DNA of 64,000 bases from Acanthamoeba castellanii str. Neff (Eukaryota; Discosea; Longamoebia; Acanthamoebidae). The position numbers and the translations under genes are program-made. This document shows, piece after piece, positions 31,382 through 41,504 of this stretch. The notes below the pieces were generated by a model. It saw only the letters and a list, made by a program, of their open reading frames with translations, was not told the DNA's origin and searched no databases. Each line of letters starts with the position of its first letter. Positions within the stretch are counted from its first letter, which is position 1. Location of the stretch: assembly GCF_000313135.1 (NCBI RefSeq), contig NW_004457442.1:1084657-1148656 (forward strand), in the 5' to 3' direction.

Positions 31382-33236
31382 TCAGCTCTTTCCACGACCA
31401 CCGGGGCTGACCCTCGCGTTGCGACCGCCTCGACCGGCGCCACCTCGTGGCCCGCCCCGCTCGCTCTGGCCTCCTCCTCCTCTTCCCCGGCCCGCTATGT
31501 CTCGCGGCCCGCCACGTCGCTGGGGCAGTCGCCCCTCCTGCGCCTCTTCGGCCTCGTCGTCATCGTCACCTCCGCCCGGCCGCGTCGCCGCCACCCGCAC
31601 AGCCGCCTCCTCGTCGGCCGGGGTGCTCACCCCGAACACGCGCTTGAAGGGCAGCACGTTGCCGAGCGGGTTGTGCTCCTTGCGCGAGTTGTGGTCATCT
31701 AATAATAAGTGAGCGCAGACGAAGGAAGAGCAGTTACATTAAAAAAGTCAGTAGTGAAGAGGCAAGAGGCCGTACTGAAGATGGCGAAGCAGATGTGCTT
31801 GAAGCAGCCCCGATACTCCTCGAGCACCTCCCGGAACAGCTCGGCCATGTGATCCGGCGGATTACAGAACGCACCGCAACCGAACGCACTGCGAAGAGAG
31901 AAGAGAGAGAAACAAACTCTGTGGCGTCAGCATCACTGCTCGAGCGTACGGGGAAGCGAAGTCCCCTGAGCAGAGGATTGAAGAAAGAAAGAAAGAAGAC
32001 CTGAGAACGAGCGAGTCGTGTCCATGCTCGGCGGCGATGTTGAGGATGACTCTGATCTTGTCCTTCGTCTTCACCACCACTTCCGGCGCCAGTCGCAGCG
32101 TCGGCTTGCCTGCAACCATCATCACCGCCCCCACTAGCCTCAGCTCACATGTGTGCGGTGTGTGCGGTGGTGCGTGTGCGGCGAATGCGAACCGTTGATT
32201 TTCGCAGTCACGAGCTGAGGGTGGGAATAGGCGGCGACGGCGATGAAGTCCAGCGCTACGGGCTCCGGCAGGAACTCGTAGCCCTTGGACTCGGCCGCGC
32301 GGAACACCCGCACCGAGGGCGAGTAGACGCCGGAGAAGTCGCGCAGCGGGTACCCCCACCGCCGCCCGGCGTCGATCTTCTTCGGGTCCTCCAGCGACTG
32401 GTAGTAGTTACTCCGCCGGAACAGGTTCTCCTCCTGGGCTCCCGCTCCATGCCTGCACACACCGCACGCACCACCGCACACACCGCACACACCACCGCAC
32501 ACGCGTGAGATGCAGGCCAGCAGATCAGTGCAGAACGAAAGAACGAAAGCGAGCGTGAGCGCACTTGTAGCCGCCGCCGGGCCGCCTGTGGGAGGCCATG
32601 TTGAGCACGGCCGGATTGAGGCCGCGATTGAGCTTGAGGTCGATGGCCGCCTCCAAGCAGTCGCCCTCCACCACCTCGTAGTGCGTCTCGGGGAAGCGGC
32701 GCTGCTTCACCGACAACTCGCGTAGGGTGTGCAGCTCACACCTGCGTCGCGCGTCACAGCGTGTGCGGTGAGTCGCACGACACACACGACACACACGACA
32801 GTGGTGGCACGTACGCCTTGACCTGCTCCTGGAGGGCCTGGGCGGTGGTGATCGGGATCTGCTCGCCGGTGAGAAGGCGGTACGACAGCTGCTCGCAGCA
32901 CCGCACCGTGTCTTCGATGATGTCCACCCTGCCGATCGTGTGCGCTCGTGAGTGCCGTGCGGGTGTCGTGCGTGTGTCGCGTGTGTGCTCTTACCGAAGG
33001 GCGCGCAGGGCACCGCCATTGCGGGTCGCGCTGGCTTTGCTGAAGGCGCACAGCCAGCTCTCCGCGTTAAACGTGCCATCCGCTCCGGCGCCTAACGCGT
33101 TGAATGGTGGTGGGGGGGGGATCCGCGGTCAGCTTGCCTGGGTCAGTGGCCCCCCAAAACAATTAACGGAATGCAAAGTAAACGCTAGGTAGGTACCGTG
33201 TCGTGTGTTGCTGTAGGTGCGGGTCGGCTGCTCCAT
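31382..33236 (-). CDS. Microbial-type poly(ADP-ribose) glycohydrolase (TIGR02452 family)
   Basis: 408 residues; complement exons 33236-33197, 33091-32995, 32928-32815, 32741-32565, 32452-32193, 32109-32001, 31888-31776, 31698-31382, sum whole codons. The macro-domain core is clear: PAVLNMASHRRPGGGYKHGA, then GAQEENLFRRSNYY (the GGG...QEE catalytic signature of the family), YSPSVRVFRAAESKGYEF, LEPVALDFIAVAA-like strand, ILNIAAEHGHDSLVLSAFGC and FKHICFAIF. Predicted to remove ADP-ribose chains from proteins. The last ~70 residues form an Arg/Gly-rich RGG tail (RGRGGGGQSERGG), not usual for the bacterial proteins, suggesting RNA or nucleolar binding. Divergent from the oxidoreductase gene. Confidence 0.85.
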
Positions 33237-33585
33237 CTTCAGGAAGAGGGTTGAAGATGTTGGAAATGTTTGAGATTTTGAGATTTGTTTTTTATTTATT
33301 TATTTGTGTGTGGTGTCCCGGCTTCGCCGAATAGAGATGAGAAAAAGATAGTAAGATTAAAAGGTAATATTAACAATAAATACACACAAAAAGATAACTG
33401 CGCACACAAGCCTCCGGGAAAGTGCACGCGCGTAGCGAGAGAAATTCCGTTCACTCTTGGTGGCTTTTGATCTTTGGACCGCGCACCTGATCTGTCATGG
33501 AGGGGCACGCCATTTCGCACTACAGACCACCAAGCAAGCACATACAAACGATAGACACGACTCAACGACTCAACGACGTACCGAC
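33237..33585. other. Divergent intergenic region, 349 bp
   Basis: Shared upstream region of the PARG and disulfide oxidoreductase genes. AT-rich tracts (TTTATTTATTTATTTG near 33290 and an A-rich run near 33350-33390) stand out from the GC-rich genes. No coding pattern. Confidence 0.5.
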
Positions 33586-34954
33586 ATGGCCAGCCGCACG
33601 AGGAAGGAATTCGATATCGTGGTTGTGGGCAGCGGCGCGGGTCTCACCGGCATCGCAGTCCCCTCAGCTCGCAACGGCCTTCGCGTCTGCCTCATCGAGG
33701 TACTACCAAGCCCCCCACCTCACCCCCCTCTTGGGTACTGATGGTGGCCGTCCAGGAGGGTCCCCTAGGCGGCACATGCCTCAACCGCGGCTGCATTCCC
33801 AGGTGCGCGAGTCTGTGTGTGGTGCGTGCGGGTGTGGTGTGGTGTGAGTTTGGAGACGCTGACGGCTGGCGCGGCAGTAAGATGCTGCTGCACCCGGCTG
33901 AGGTGGCGCAGGAGATGGAGGAGTGCCAGAAGCTCCATCTACGCACGCACGGCGTGGAGCGCCACCATCAGGTTCTCTCGCGCTCGCTCGTTTGGTTGAT
34001 TGAACAGCCACACAACGCACGAAACAACACACTCACGCCACACACACACAGGCGCTTGTGGAGGAGGTGTGCAACCACATTGACAAGGCGGCCGAGAACT
34101 GGAAGCCCAAGGTCGAAGAGCACGGCATCCACCTCATTCAAGGTTAGACGACCGAGCGCGGAGCGAAGACGATCACAGCTCTGCTCACTATGTTCTTCTT
34201 CTTCTTCTTCTTTCTTCTTTTTGCACAGACCACGTCACGTTCGTGGACAAGCGGGTGCTCCGGGTGGAGTCCACCGGCGAGGAGATCACCGCGCCCAAGA
34301 TCTTCATTGCTTGCGGTAGCGCGCCAGCCCTCGCGCGCACTACGTTTGGGAGTAGATCATGGGCTAAATTGGATCACACAGGGGCACGCCCGGCCGCGCC
34401 GCCGATCGACGGACTCGAGAGCACCCCCTACATCACCTACGTCGAAGCCTTGCGCATGACCAAGGTCCTCTCAGAACCGTATGTGGACCAAGGCTAAGGT
34501 GGGTGCTGACGTCACGCGCCTATGCCACACAACACACAGAAACCCAAGTCGGCGTGTGTGATCGGAGGGGGCTACATCGGCGCGGAGCTGGCCTTCTTCC
34601 TCCACGAGATGGGCATCAAGGTGACGGTGCTGGATTCCAAGGCCAACCTGGCCGACCGAGAGGACGAGGACGTGGCCGAGGAGTTCATGAAGGTCTTCAC
34701 CTCCATCGTCGACGTCAAGCCCGAAGTCAACATTGTACGTTCCGGGAACATATGAATCATCCGCGTCTCACAAATACTGAACTGTGTGCTGTTGTGTGGC
34801 CAACAGACGAAGGTGCGCCACAACGACGGTACGTTCACTGTCGAGTACGGCGACGATCAAAAAACGCATACCATCGAAGCCGAGCAGCTGCTTGTCGCCA
34901 CCGGCGTCCAGGTATAATACACAGCGGTGACAATCGGTCTGTCCAAGTTACGAA

Positions 34955-34985
<31 letters not shown>

Positions 34986-35756
34986 ATGCAGGCAAACTGC
35001 GATAAGCTTCAGGTGGAGAAGACGGGCGTGGAGTTGACCGAGCAGGGGATGATTAAGGCGGACGAGTGCCTGCGCACCACCTGCGAGGGCGTGTGGGCTC
35101 TGGGCGACTGCGTGGGCAACTTTATGTTCAGGCACTCGGCCAACTTCGAGGCCGAGTACCTCCTTCGCTCCGCCGCGCTTCCCAAGGACACGTCGAAGCA
35201 GCAGCCCATCGACTACGCCGTACCTATGCTACCTGTCCCCCACGGCACAGCACCGTGCTCATAGCACCTTTCTTCTTCTTCTTCTTCTTCTTCAGCCGAT
35301 GCCGCACGCAGTCTTCTCGTATCCACAAATGAGCGGAGTGGGCAAGACCGAGCAGGAGCTCAAGGAGGAGGGCACTGGGTACATCAAGGTACATGCACCC
35401 TGCTTCCCTGTTACCACACTTCCTTCATCTGATGAGACCACCATCAACAGGGAGTGGCGCTGTACAGCAAAACGCCGATGGGCATGGCACTCCGGGCGAA
35501 GCACGGGTTCGCCAAGGTGCTGGTGGACAAGGCAAGCCGAAAGGTGCTGGGCTTCCACGTCATTGGATCCGATGCGAGCAAGCTCGTCCACGAGGTGATC
35601 CCGGTCATGACCATGGGCGGCAAGCTGGACGACATCCTCAAGTGCATCCACATCCACCCGGCCATGAACGAGGTGGTGCGGGACGCCTTCCGTGAAGCAC
35701 GCGACGCCTTCCTGGAGCAGAGGCTTGACATCCCTGATGATATTCGCTACAAGTAA
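33586..35756 (+). CDS. Pyridine nucleotide-disulfide oxidoreductase (dihydrolipoamide dehydrogenase-like)
   Basis: 480 residues in 11 exons: 33586-33699, 33756-33802, 33878-33971, 34052-34142, 34229-34315, 34382-34464, 34540-34734, 34807-34911, 34992-35219, 35296-35388, 35451-35756. FAD site DIVVVGSGAGLTGIAV; redox pair GGTCLNRGCIPSKMLL (C-x4-C); NAD(P) site VIGGGYIGAELAFFLHEMG; FAD contact GVWALGDCVGN; dimer-interface base HIHPAMNEVV (His/Glu). This is the glutathione reductase/lipoamide dehydrogenase fold. No organelle presequence is visible, so a cytosolic enzyme related to lipoamide dehydrogenase or mycothione reductase is possible; the substrate cannot be fixed from sequence. Intron 8 carries a CA repeat. 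Confidence 0.85.
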
Positions 35757-35908
35757 AACGTGGACACTCTCATCTTTTCAACAACGTCTTGTTACTGTTT
35801 TACAGATGACAAGTTGGGTTCGTAACAGCAACTATAAGTGATGATGACTACAGTTGTGGTTGTTCGCTGCAGCAGCTCTGGCGAGTGGTTCACACACGAT
35901 TGCCCTGC

Positions 35909-36399
35909 TCAGTCTGGAAGGAAGAAGCATTCAATAATGAGGAGGCTGGGCAAGAAGCGCTTGGGACAAGTACCACCACGCAGACGAAGAACAAGATCAA
36001 TCACAGCATGCTTCTGGATGTTGTAGTCACTCAAGGTACGACCATCCTCCAGCTGCTTGCCTGCGTGAATGAACCGCTGCTGGTCGGGCGGTATGCCTGC
36101 ACTCATTGCCACCAGAAGGGCCAATTAAAAAACAAACAACAAACAAATAACTAATAACACACAAGAAACAAAAACGTGGGCTTACCTGCGGTGAGGGAGA
36201 TGAGCTCTTTGAGTTCGAGGATTTTCATTGAGGGCTCCACCTCAAGGTGCATGAAGGTGCGCCCCTTGAGCAGCACCGTGTCTGTCTTGTCCTGGAGCTT
36301 CTCAACATTGCGAGCATCGTAGAGGTGCTTCACCTGCTCGTACAGCGCCTTATCCACCTCATAGGTGCTCTGCGTCAGCGTCACTATAAACACAAGCAT
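35909..36399 (-). CDS. Divergent ubiquitin-like protein with C-terminal extension
   Basis: 133 residues; complement exons 36399-36186 and 36096-35909 (an upstream in-frame ATG at 36471 is possible). [10 protein letters not shown] matches ubiquitin strand 1, [10 protein letters not shown] strand 2, and the second half is nearly canonical: [40 protein letters not shown] then GG. Between strands 1 and 2 there is an extra charged segment of about 35 residues, unless part of it is an in-frame intron (a GTGGAT...CTCAAG pair exists). After RLRGG a 20-residue hydrophobic tail ([20 protein letters not shown]) would be cut by a deubiquitinase to expose the GG end. Function as a conjugated modifier is inference. 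Confidence 0.75.
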
Positions 36400-36553
36400 T
36401 GGTGCCAAGGCCGTTTTGTTCGCTTTGTTTCTTCTTCGTTCTTTTGTGGTGCCAGGTTTCAGAGAAAGCATTCCTGGAAAAAATTGCAGGGAAACTGTTC
36501 ACTCCATGCTCAACCGTTGCCGTTTATTCGGACCACTCAGTTGGCAGGATTGG

Positions 36554-36626
36554 GGCGCCATGGCGCAGTCGGCACCGCGCTCCCCTAGTAAGGGAGAGAT
36601 CATGGGTTCGATTCCCATTGGCGCCA
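36554..36626 (+). tRNA. tRNA-Thr(AGT)
   Basis: A 73-nt intronless cloverleaf. Acceptor stem GGCGCCA/TGGCGCC; D arm around AGTCGGCA; anticodon stem CTCCC/GGGAG with loop CTAGTAA, giving anticodon AGT after the conserved U33; variable loop of five; T arm ATGGG/CCCAT with loop TTCGATT. The internal Pol III boxes are TGGCGCAGTCGG and GGTTCGATTCC. It sits between two leftward protein genes. Confidence 0.95.
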
Positions 36627-36634
36627 TCCTACTC

Positions 36635-36641
36635 TTTTTTT
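36635..36641 (+). terminator. RNA polymerase III terminator
   Basis: Seven consecutive T residues start 9 nt after the discriminator base of tRNA-Thr, as expected for Pol III termination. Confidence 0.85.
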
Positions 36642-36672
36642 CGCTGTAAGCCTGCACAGAAGAGCAGAGGCG

Positions 36673-37515
36673 TCAAACCTCTTGCCTCGCCTTGGTGGCT
36701 CCCGTTGTCCTCTCTTCTGTGCCTGGCCCGCATCCCTGGAAGTGCACCTCTGCTCGTTCCTTGGTGGCGGCATCGCGTGGTCCCCATTCCACCACGACGG
36801 AGGTGAGGAGGAACTGTTGGCCGCACATGAGCCCGCTGGACTTCTTCGCCAGTGCCTCGCCGTCACGCGCGTGCTGTCCTACGATGTAGGCCAGCGAGAT
36901 GTGCCCTGGCCCACTGTAGGCCACCTGCCCACCGCTGTCAGCAGAGATCAAAAAGCAGTATATGAAGCGATGAGGCTGCACCTTGCCGCCTATGGCCGTG
37001 GCACATCTTTCTCGCAGGTTGAACAGGCGGTTGTGGCGGTCATCGAGTATGGGCAGACCGAGGCAGTGCACCTCGCGCCGAGTAATGCGGGCCACACGAT
37101 TGTAAAACATCTCACCAAATCCAAGCTCGATGGGTTCTTCTTGGCTCAAAATCGCGCGCAGGGCCTTCACCTTGCCTGGCGCATCTTTGAGCTGTAGGAG
37201 AAAGGTGACGTGAAAGTGTTGCTCTTCCTTGCCGCCCTCAGCCCTCGTCCTCCCTTGACTGTCGCACGTCCATTCGCTGGGGATGCTACTCCCGAATTCG
37301 TGCAACTGGTCGTAGATTTCCTTCGGCAGCTCCACCTTGACCCACCCCAACCGTGCGGCATCCTTCTTTCCGCAAAGCTTCTTCATCCTCAGCTCCTTCT
37401 TGTCGAGAAGACCCAGACGAGGGGCGGTTCCCCCTGTCCTTGGCCGGTAAGGAAACATTCTCAGGGAAGAGAACGTGTCCGTTGCACACTCAAGGCCAGA
37501 TCTCCTGTTCTGCAT
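36673..37515 (-). CDS. 2H phosphoesterase-like protein
   Basis: 280 residues in one exon from ATG 37515; in-frame ATGs at 37458 and further in are alternatives. Two H-x-T/S motifs about 100 residues apart, EEQHFHVTFLLQL (near residue 102) and SGPGHISLAYIVG (near 203), with flanking hydrophobic strands, fit the two-histidine (2H/LigT-like) phosphodiesterase superfamily, which acts on 2',3'-cyclic or 2'-5' linked RNA ends and nucleotides. Overall similarity to a specific subfamily was not recognised, so the substrate is unknown. It follows RidA on the same strand with a 41-bp gap and faces the tRNA-Thr gene; the tRNA proximity is not evidence of function. Confidence 0.55.
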   Translation of the reverse strand: MQNRRSGLECATDTFSSLRMFPYRPRTGGTAPRLGLLDKKELRMKKLCGKKDAARLGWVKVELPKEIYDQLHEFGSSIPSEWTCDSQGRTRAEGGKEEQHFHVTFLLQLKDAPGKVKALRAILSQEEPIELGFGEMFYNRVARITRREVHCLGLPILDDRHNRLFNLRERCATAIGGKVQPHRFIYCFLISADSGGQVAYSGPGHISLAYIVGQHARDGEALAKKSSGLMCGQQFLLTSVVVEWGPRDAATKERAEVHFQGCGPGTEERTTGATKARQEV

Positions 37516-37556
37516 GGTCAAGGTTGCTGCATACAATGCTACACATACACATGTAC

Positions 37557-38228
37557 TCAAGGGTGAAGCTCGAAGATGCCCTCCACCTCGGTCGGCACGC
37601 CGAGCGGGAGAGAACCAACGCCCACGGCGCTCCGCGCACCGACGCCCGCCTCCTCGCCGAAGATGTCCCTGAACAGCTCGCTGATGCCGTTGATCACTGA
37701 TCCGCAGTGACCATGCATCGCCACGCATATGAAGGCAAGGAGGAAGGAGAAAGTGAGCGAAAGCACACACTCGAGCAGGCCATAGAAGAGGCTCAACTCA
37801 CCCTTAGGCTGCATTTCAAAGTCAGGAGTAGAGTTGACAAAGCCGACCAGCTTGATCACGCGCTTGATCTTGTTGAGAGAGCCCAGTTCGGCCTTCAGCA
37901 CCGCGAGCATAGAGAGGCCCTGTTGTGTGGCGCAGGGTCAGTGCTCTTCGGACGTGGAATAGATCAGGACCCTGCAGATTGAGTGAAGAAAAGAAAGGAG
38001 TGAACGTACGCACAAACGAGCTGCCTCATGGCCCTCCTCGACGGAGACCCCATCACCGAGCTTGCCCTTCCGCGGCTGGTTGGTCACAGGATCGAGCGGC
38101 AGTTGGCCCGAGGTGTAGGCGATGTTGCCCACCACCACGACGGGCTTGTAGACCGCGATGCCCTTGCTGGCCTGCGGCAGCTGCAAGCCCAATTCTTCAA
38201 TCCTCTGCTCAGGGGACTTCGCTTCCAT
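37557..38228 (-). CDS. RidA/YjgF/UK114-family protein
   Basis: 158 residues; complement exons 38228-38010, 37919-37802, 37696-37557. Family marks: NIAYTSGQLPLDPVTNQPRK, NLLAVL-equivalent GLSMLAVLKAELGSLNKIKR, VKLVGFVNSTPDFE and GARSAVGVGSLPLGVPTEVE, which contains the conserved Arg that binds the carboxylate. Homotrimeric deaminase of reactive enamine/imine intermediates from PLP enzymes, or related role. No targeting peptide seen. Length is normal for the larger YjgF-like (YER057c) branch. Confidence 0.88.
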
Positions 38229-38427
38229 CTTCTTACGTTCGGGGGCTTACGTCAGCGCGCAGTTTGAGTTCGGGCTGGAAACGGGCAGAAACTTGGAAAC
38301 GAAACTTCGAGAGCTGGATAGCGACACATTTCGTGGCTGTAGTATCTGATTTTGCTTGCCGATTTCCATCGCCAGCAGCGTCATCTCCATCCCTTTTTGA
38401 TTTTCGCTTCCTCCTCAGCAAGTCAAG

Positions 38428-41260
38428 ATGGGTGTCGAGTACTCGACCTTTCGCCCAATCACTGCTGCTGTGTGCGGTCAGTGCCGCATTCTCAACTTCC
38501 CAGGTAGGTATCCCATTCTTTAACGATGATGGATTTTTTTCCACATCCTTCACTATAAAGAGTGTTTTTTTGACGCATTAATCTGCAGGTTGCAGAAATC
38601 ACAAGCAACTCTTGAGTCTCCCGTATGGCGTGGACAGCGTCAGCACGCGTTGTTCAGGAGCTCGCTGCGATGTCAATACTGCAAAATCTAGATTTCCCTG
38701 TGTCGGCTGCGCATGCAAGAATCACGACATTTACAGGTGAGCCCCCACCCAACACCTACATCTATGTACCGAGCTCATGTCTTCATCTTTTGCACGCATG
38801 TGGAACCGTGTGGCCACAGAATAACGTTGTCCGATAAAGAACTTGAGCGAGCAATCGTTGCCTTCAAGCATCGGTGCGGTGTCAAGGAGCCAGCCCAGGT
38901 ACGTCAGCGAGCAAAACACGTTCGCCTTCTCTTGTTTCTTCACAACCATCATCTTTTACATTGCGCTTTTTTTTCACCTTGCACTGACTCACGAGTATTG
39001 CTTTGATAACAGGTCAAGCTCGCGACGTGCCTCTTGATCTGCACGGAGTGTTCCGCGACTCTCTTTCCCATCATCAACGACAAGCTGTGCGTGGCGAACT
39101 CCACGGGTCAGCTGGTCGACGAGGCCGGCCAAGCCGTCGACCTGGCGCTGTGGCAGAACCACTTCACGCACTGCCACGAACGGTGTCCCGGCACCAAGGG
39201 CCGTGAGTTCCTGGCGCGCATCGACATCATCCTGATGTTCAGCGAGCTCGACTATGCGAAGAAGAAGATCAAGGGAACTGCCGTTGGCCGGTGGTCAGAC
39301 TTCAAGTACACCACCGGGCGCGTGCGGTCAGCGATCCACTACAGCGCGCCTGCGCAGCCTGCTACAGGTGCGCCAGCTCCACCGCCGTCTTCGGGCCGTC
39401 CTAGCAGCGTCGAAAGCCTTGCCGTCACCGTCGACCCTCGCCAAACGCACCCTGTCGCAATAGGTACCGCGCTCCTGTGCGGGTCCACGCAATCCATAAC
39501 CCGACCGGCAGTGAAGGTGGTGGCTAAACTGCCCGTTGGTTCGTCGGTTCTTTTAGGCGTGTGCAAACAGTGCCTATTTGTCAATTTTCCCGGCTGTGCC
39601 AGGCACAGGACGCTGCTCACCAAGCCTTACGAAGTCATCGACCGCCAGGGCAAGACCACTTATGCTGGTACAGTCGGCCACCATCGTCATCGCCTCTCTC
39701 TCTCTCTCTGCTAATCGTGTTTTCCGTGTGCTTGTAGGATGCCCTGGTGAGGGGTGCGACACCAACACACGGTTCGCCAACTATGTGTGCGCGGGCTGCA
39801 AAGGGAAAGATTTCTCCTGGTACCACATTGTGATGACGGACAAGGAAGGCGACTTCCTCCTCAAGGCTTGGCAAGGCCGTGGTCTCGGCTTCTCCGCCAA
39901 CTCGAAGTTGGCGCACAGGTACTTCTTTCGCCCGCATTTGCGCGCCCTTTTGAAAGGTGGTCAGCTGCTCACTCTTTTGCCACTTTTAGCATCACCATAT
40001 GCAATCTGTGCCTGTGCGCGGGCTTCCCGGGAGCGGCATCCAAGCTCTGCGAGAGCAAGCAGGGCAAACTCATAAGCCCCGTCACCGGAGCGCCCATGGA
40101 CGTTGCCCGATGGAAGGACAGCCACGCCCACCTCAACGGTACACAGCATCACCACTTGCATGTGCGCCCCCACTGTCTCCTAATGCTCACCATTATCCCC
40201 CCCCCCCTTTTTTTTCAGGGTGCCCTGGCGTGGGTCGCGTGGACGTGCTCATGCGCGTCGACATGGTTTTGCACGGACCCGAAGTGCAGTACTTGGCGCA
40301 GAACATCCACGCCTCGGCCCGAGGCCACTGGAACGCTCTGTTCGTGCAGGCTGGTCATTACTTTGACCCGAATAGCGCGGCGCCCCCACCGGCCGGCGCC
40401 TACCCGCCTCCGCACTCTCCCTATCCTCCTCCGCCCACCACCGCCACCTCGCCCGCGGGCTACCCGCCCCAGCCCTACCCGTTCGGCGCCGCCGGACCGG
40501 GCGGATCGGGCGCCTATCCGCCGCACCCCACCATGCCCTATCCCGGCTATGATCCTATGATGGCGCCTCCGCAGACTGCGCCGTACGGCCCGCCGGGCTC
40601 CATGCCCTACCCCGCCTCGCCCTATCCGCCGCCCTACCAGCAGGGTGGTGCGATCGGCGGCTCGGGCGTCTATCCCACGACCACCGGCTACCCGCCCGCG
40701 CCCACCAGCGGCGCGCTCCCGCCACCGGACGCCTCGGCCTATCCTTACGCTGCGTACGCGGCCACGACGACCCCCGCCGGCGGCGCTCCGACGAGCTCGC
40801 ACTTCACGGCGCCGCCTCCGCAGCCGCACTCGGCATCAACGTCCGTCGCCGGATATCCATTCCCCTACGGGCCGCTCTCCGGCTCGGCGACGATGATGCA
40901 CACCGCGGCCGCGCCTCCGCCCCAGGCAAGCGCGCCCTCCGCGCCGCCCGACGACCTCTCCTCCAACATGGCGCAGCTGTCGCTCGAGAAGGAGCAGAAA
41001 GAAGGTACTACACGAGCCATCATCATCATCGGGGCCAACGAGCCCTGTGCTGATCGATGCGATCTTTGGCTTGCAATGTGATCTTTACAGATGAGTCGCT
41101 GTGCGTGATCTGCCTGTGCGAGAAGAGGGACGTCATCTTCTACAAGTGCGGCCACCTGGCGGCTTGTCACGACTGCGCGCAGCAGCTGAAGAAGCACCAG
41201 AAGGGCTGTCCCATCTGCCGCCAGCCCATCCTCGACATAGTCAAGGTCTACAACGCCTGA
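38428..41260 (+). CDS. RING finger protein with repeated Cys modules and Pro/Tyr-rich region
   Basis: 716 residues; exons 38428-38503, 38589-38736, 38820-38898, 39013-39463, 39557-39667, 39738-39918, 39990-40138, 40220-41005, 41091-41260, sum whole codons. The N-terminal 390 residues contain a repeated Cys motif: VCGQCRILNFPGC, VCKQCLFVNFPGC, ICNLCLCAGFPGA, plus related C-x2-C pairs, probably metal-binding. Then about 240 residues rich in Pro, Tyr, Ala and Gly (PYPPP, YPPPYQQGG). The last 55 residues are a C3HC4 RING: CVICLCEKRDVIFYKCGH then CHDCAQQLKKHQKGCPICRQ. The C-terminal RING placement resembles IAP/MULAN-type E3 ligases. Predicted ubiquitin ligase; target unknown. Confidence 0.85.
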
Positions 41261-41504
41261 AAAGAGAGGAACAGAGCATGCCGATGTACACACCACCCAT
41301 TTTTGTTTTATCCTAACACACTCGAATATTTCCCTGGCCTCCAAACATAGGGCTCAGCTCGTTGCCATGAGCGAGGTTGTGCCTTGACGATGATTCATGT
41401 TCATCTTGTGCGTATGGTGGATAATTAGTGAAAAAGCTGCGATTTATTCAGTAAATATATTATGATATTTTTTATTTATTTTTTGATTTATATTTGCACG
41501 AGAG

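Noticed and set aside
34141..34228. Other transposase, integrase or rRNA signatures anywhere in the window
   Set aside because: None recognised on either strand; the short TC-rich tracts such as this one are polypyrimidine tracts of introns.
36554..37515. Functional link between tRNA-Thr and the neighbouring 2H phosphoesterase
   Set aside because: Some 2H enzymes act on tRNA ends, but adjacency in a eukaryotic genome is weak evidence.
37516..37770. N-terminal extension of the 2H phosphoesterase frame into the RidA last exon
   Set aside because: The open frame continues upstream but overlaps a well-supported RidA exon on the same strand; ATG 37515 is adequate.
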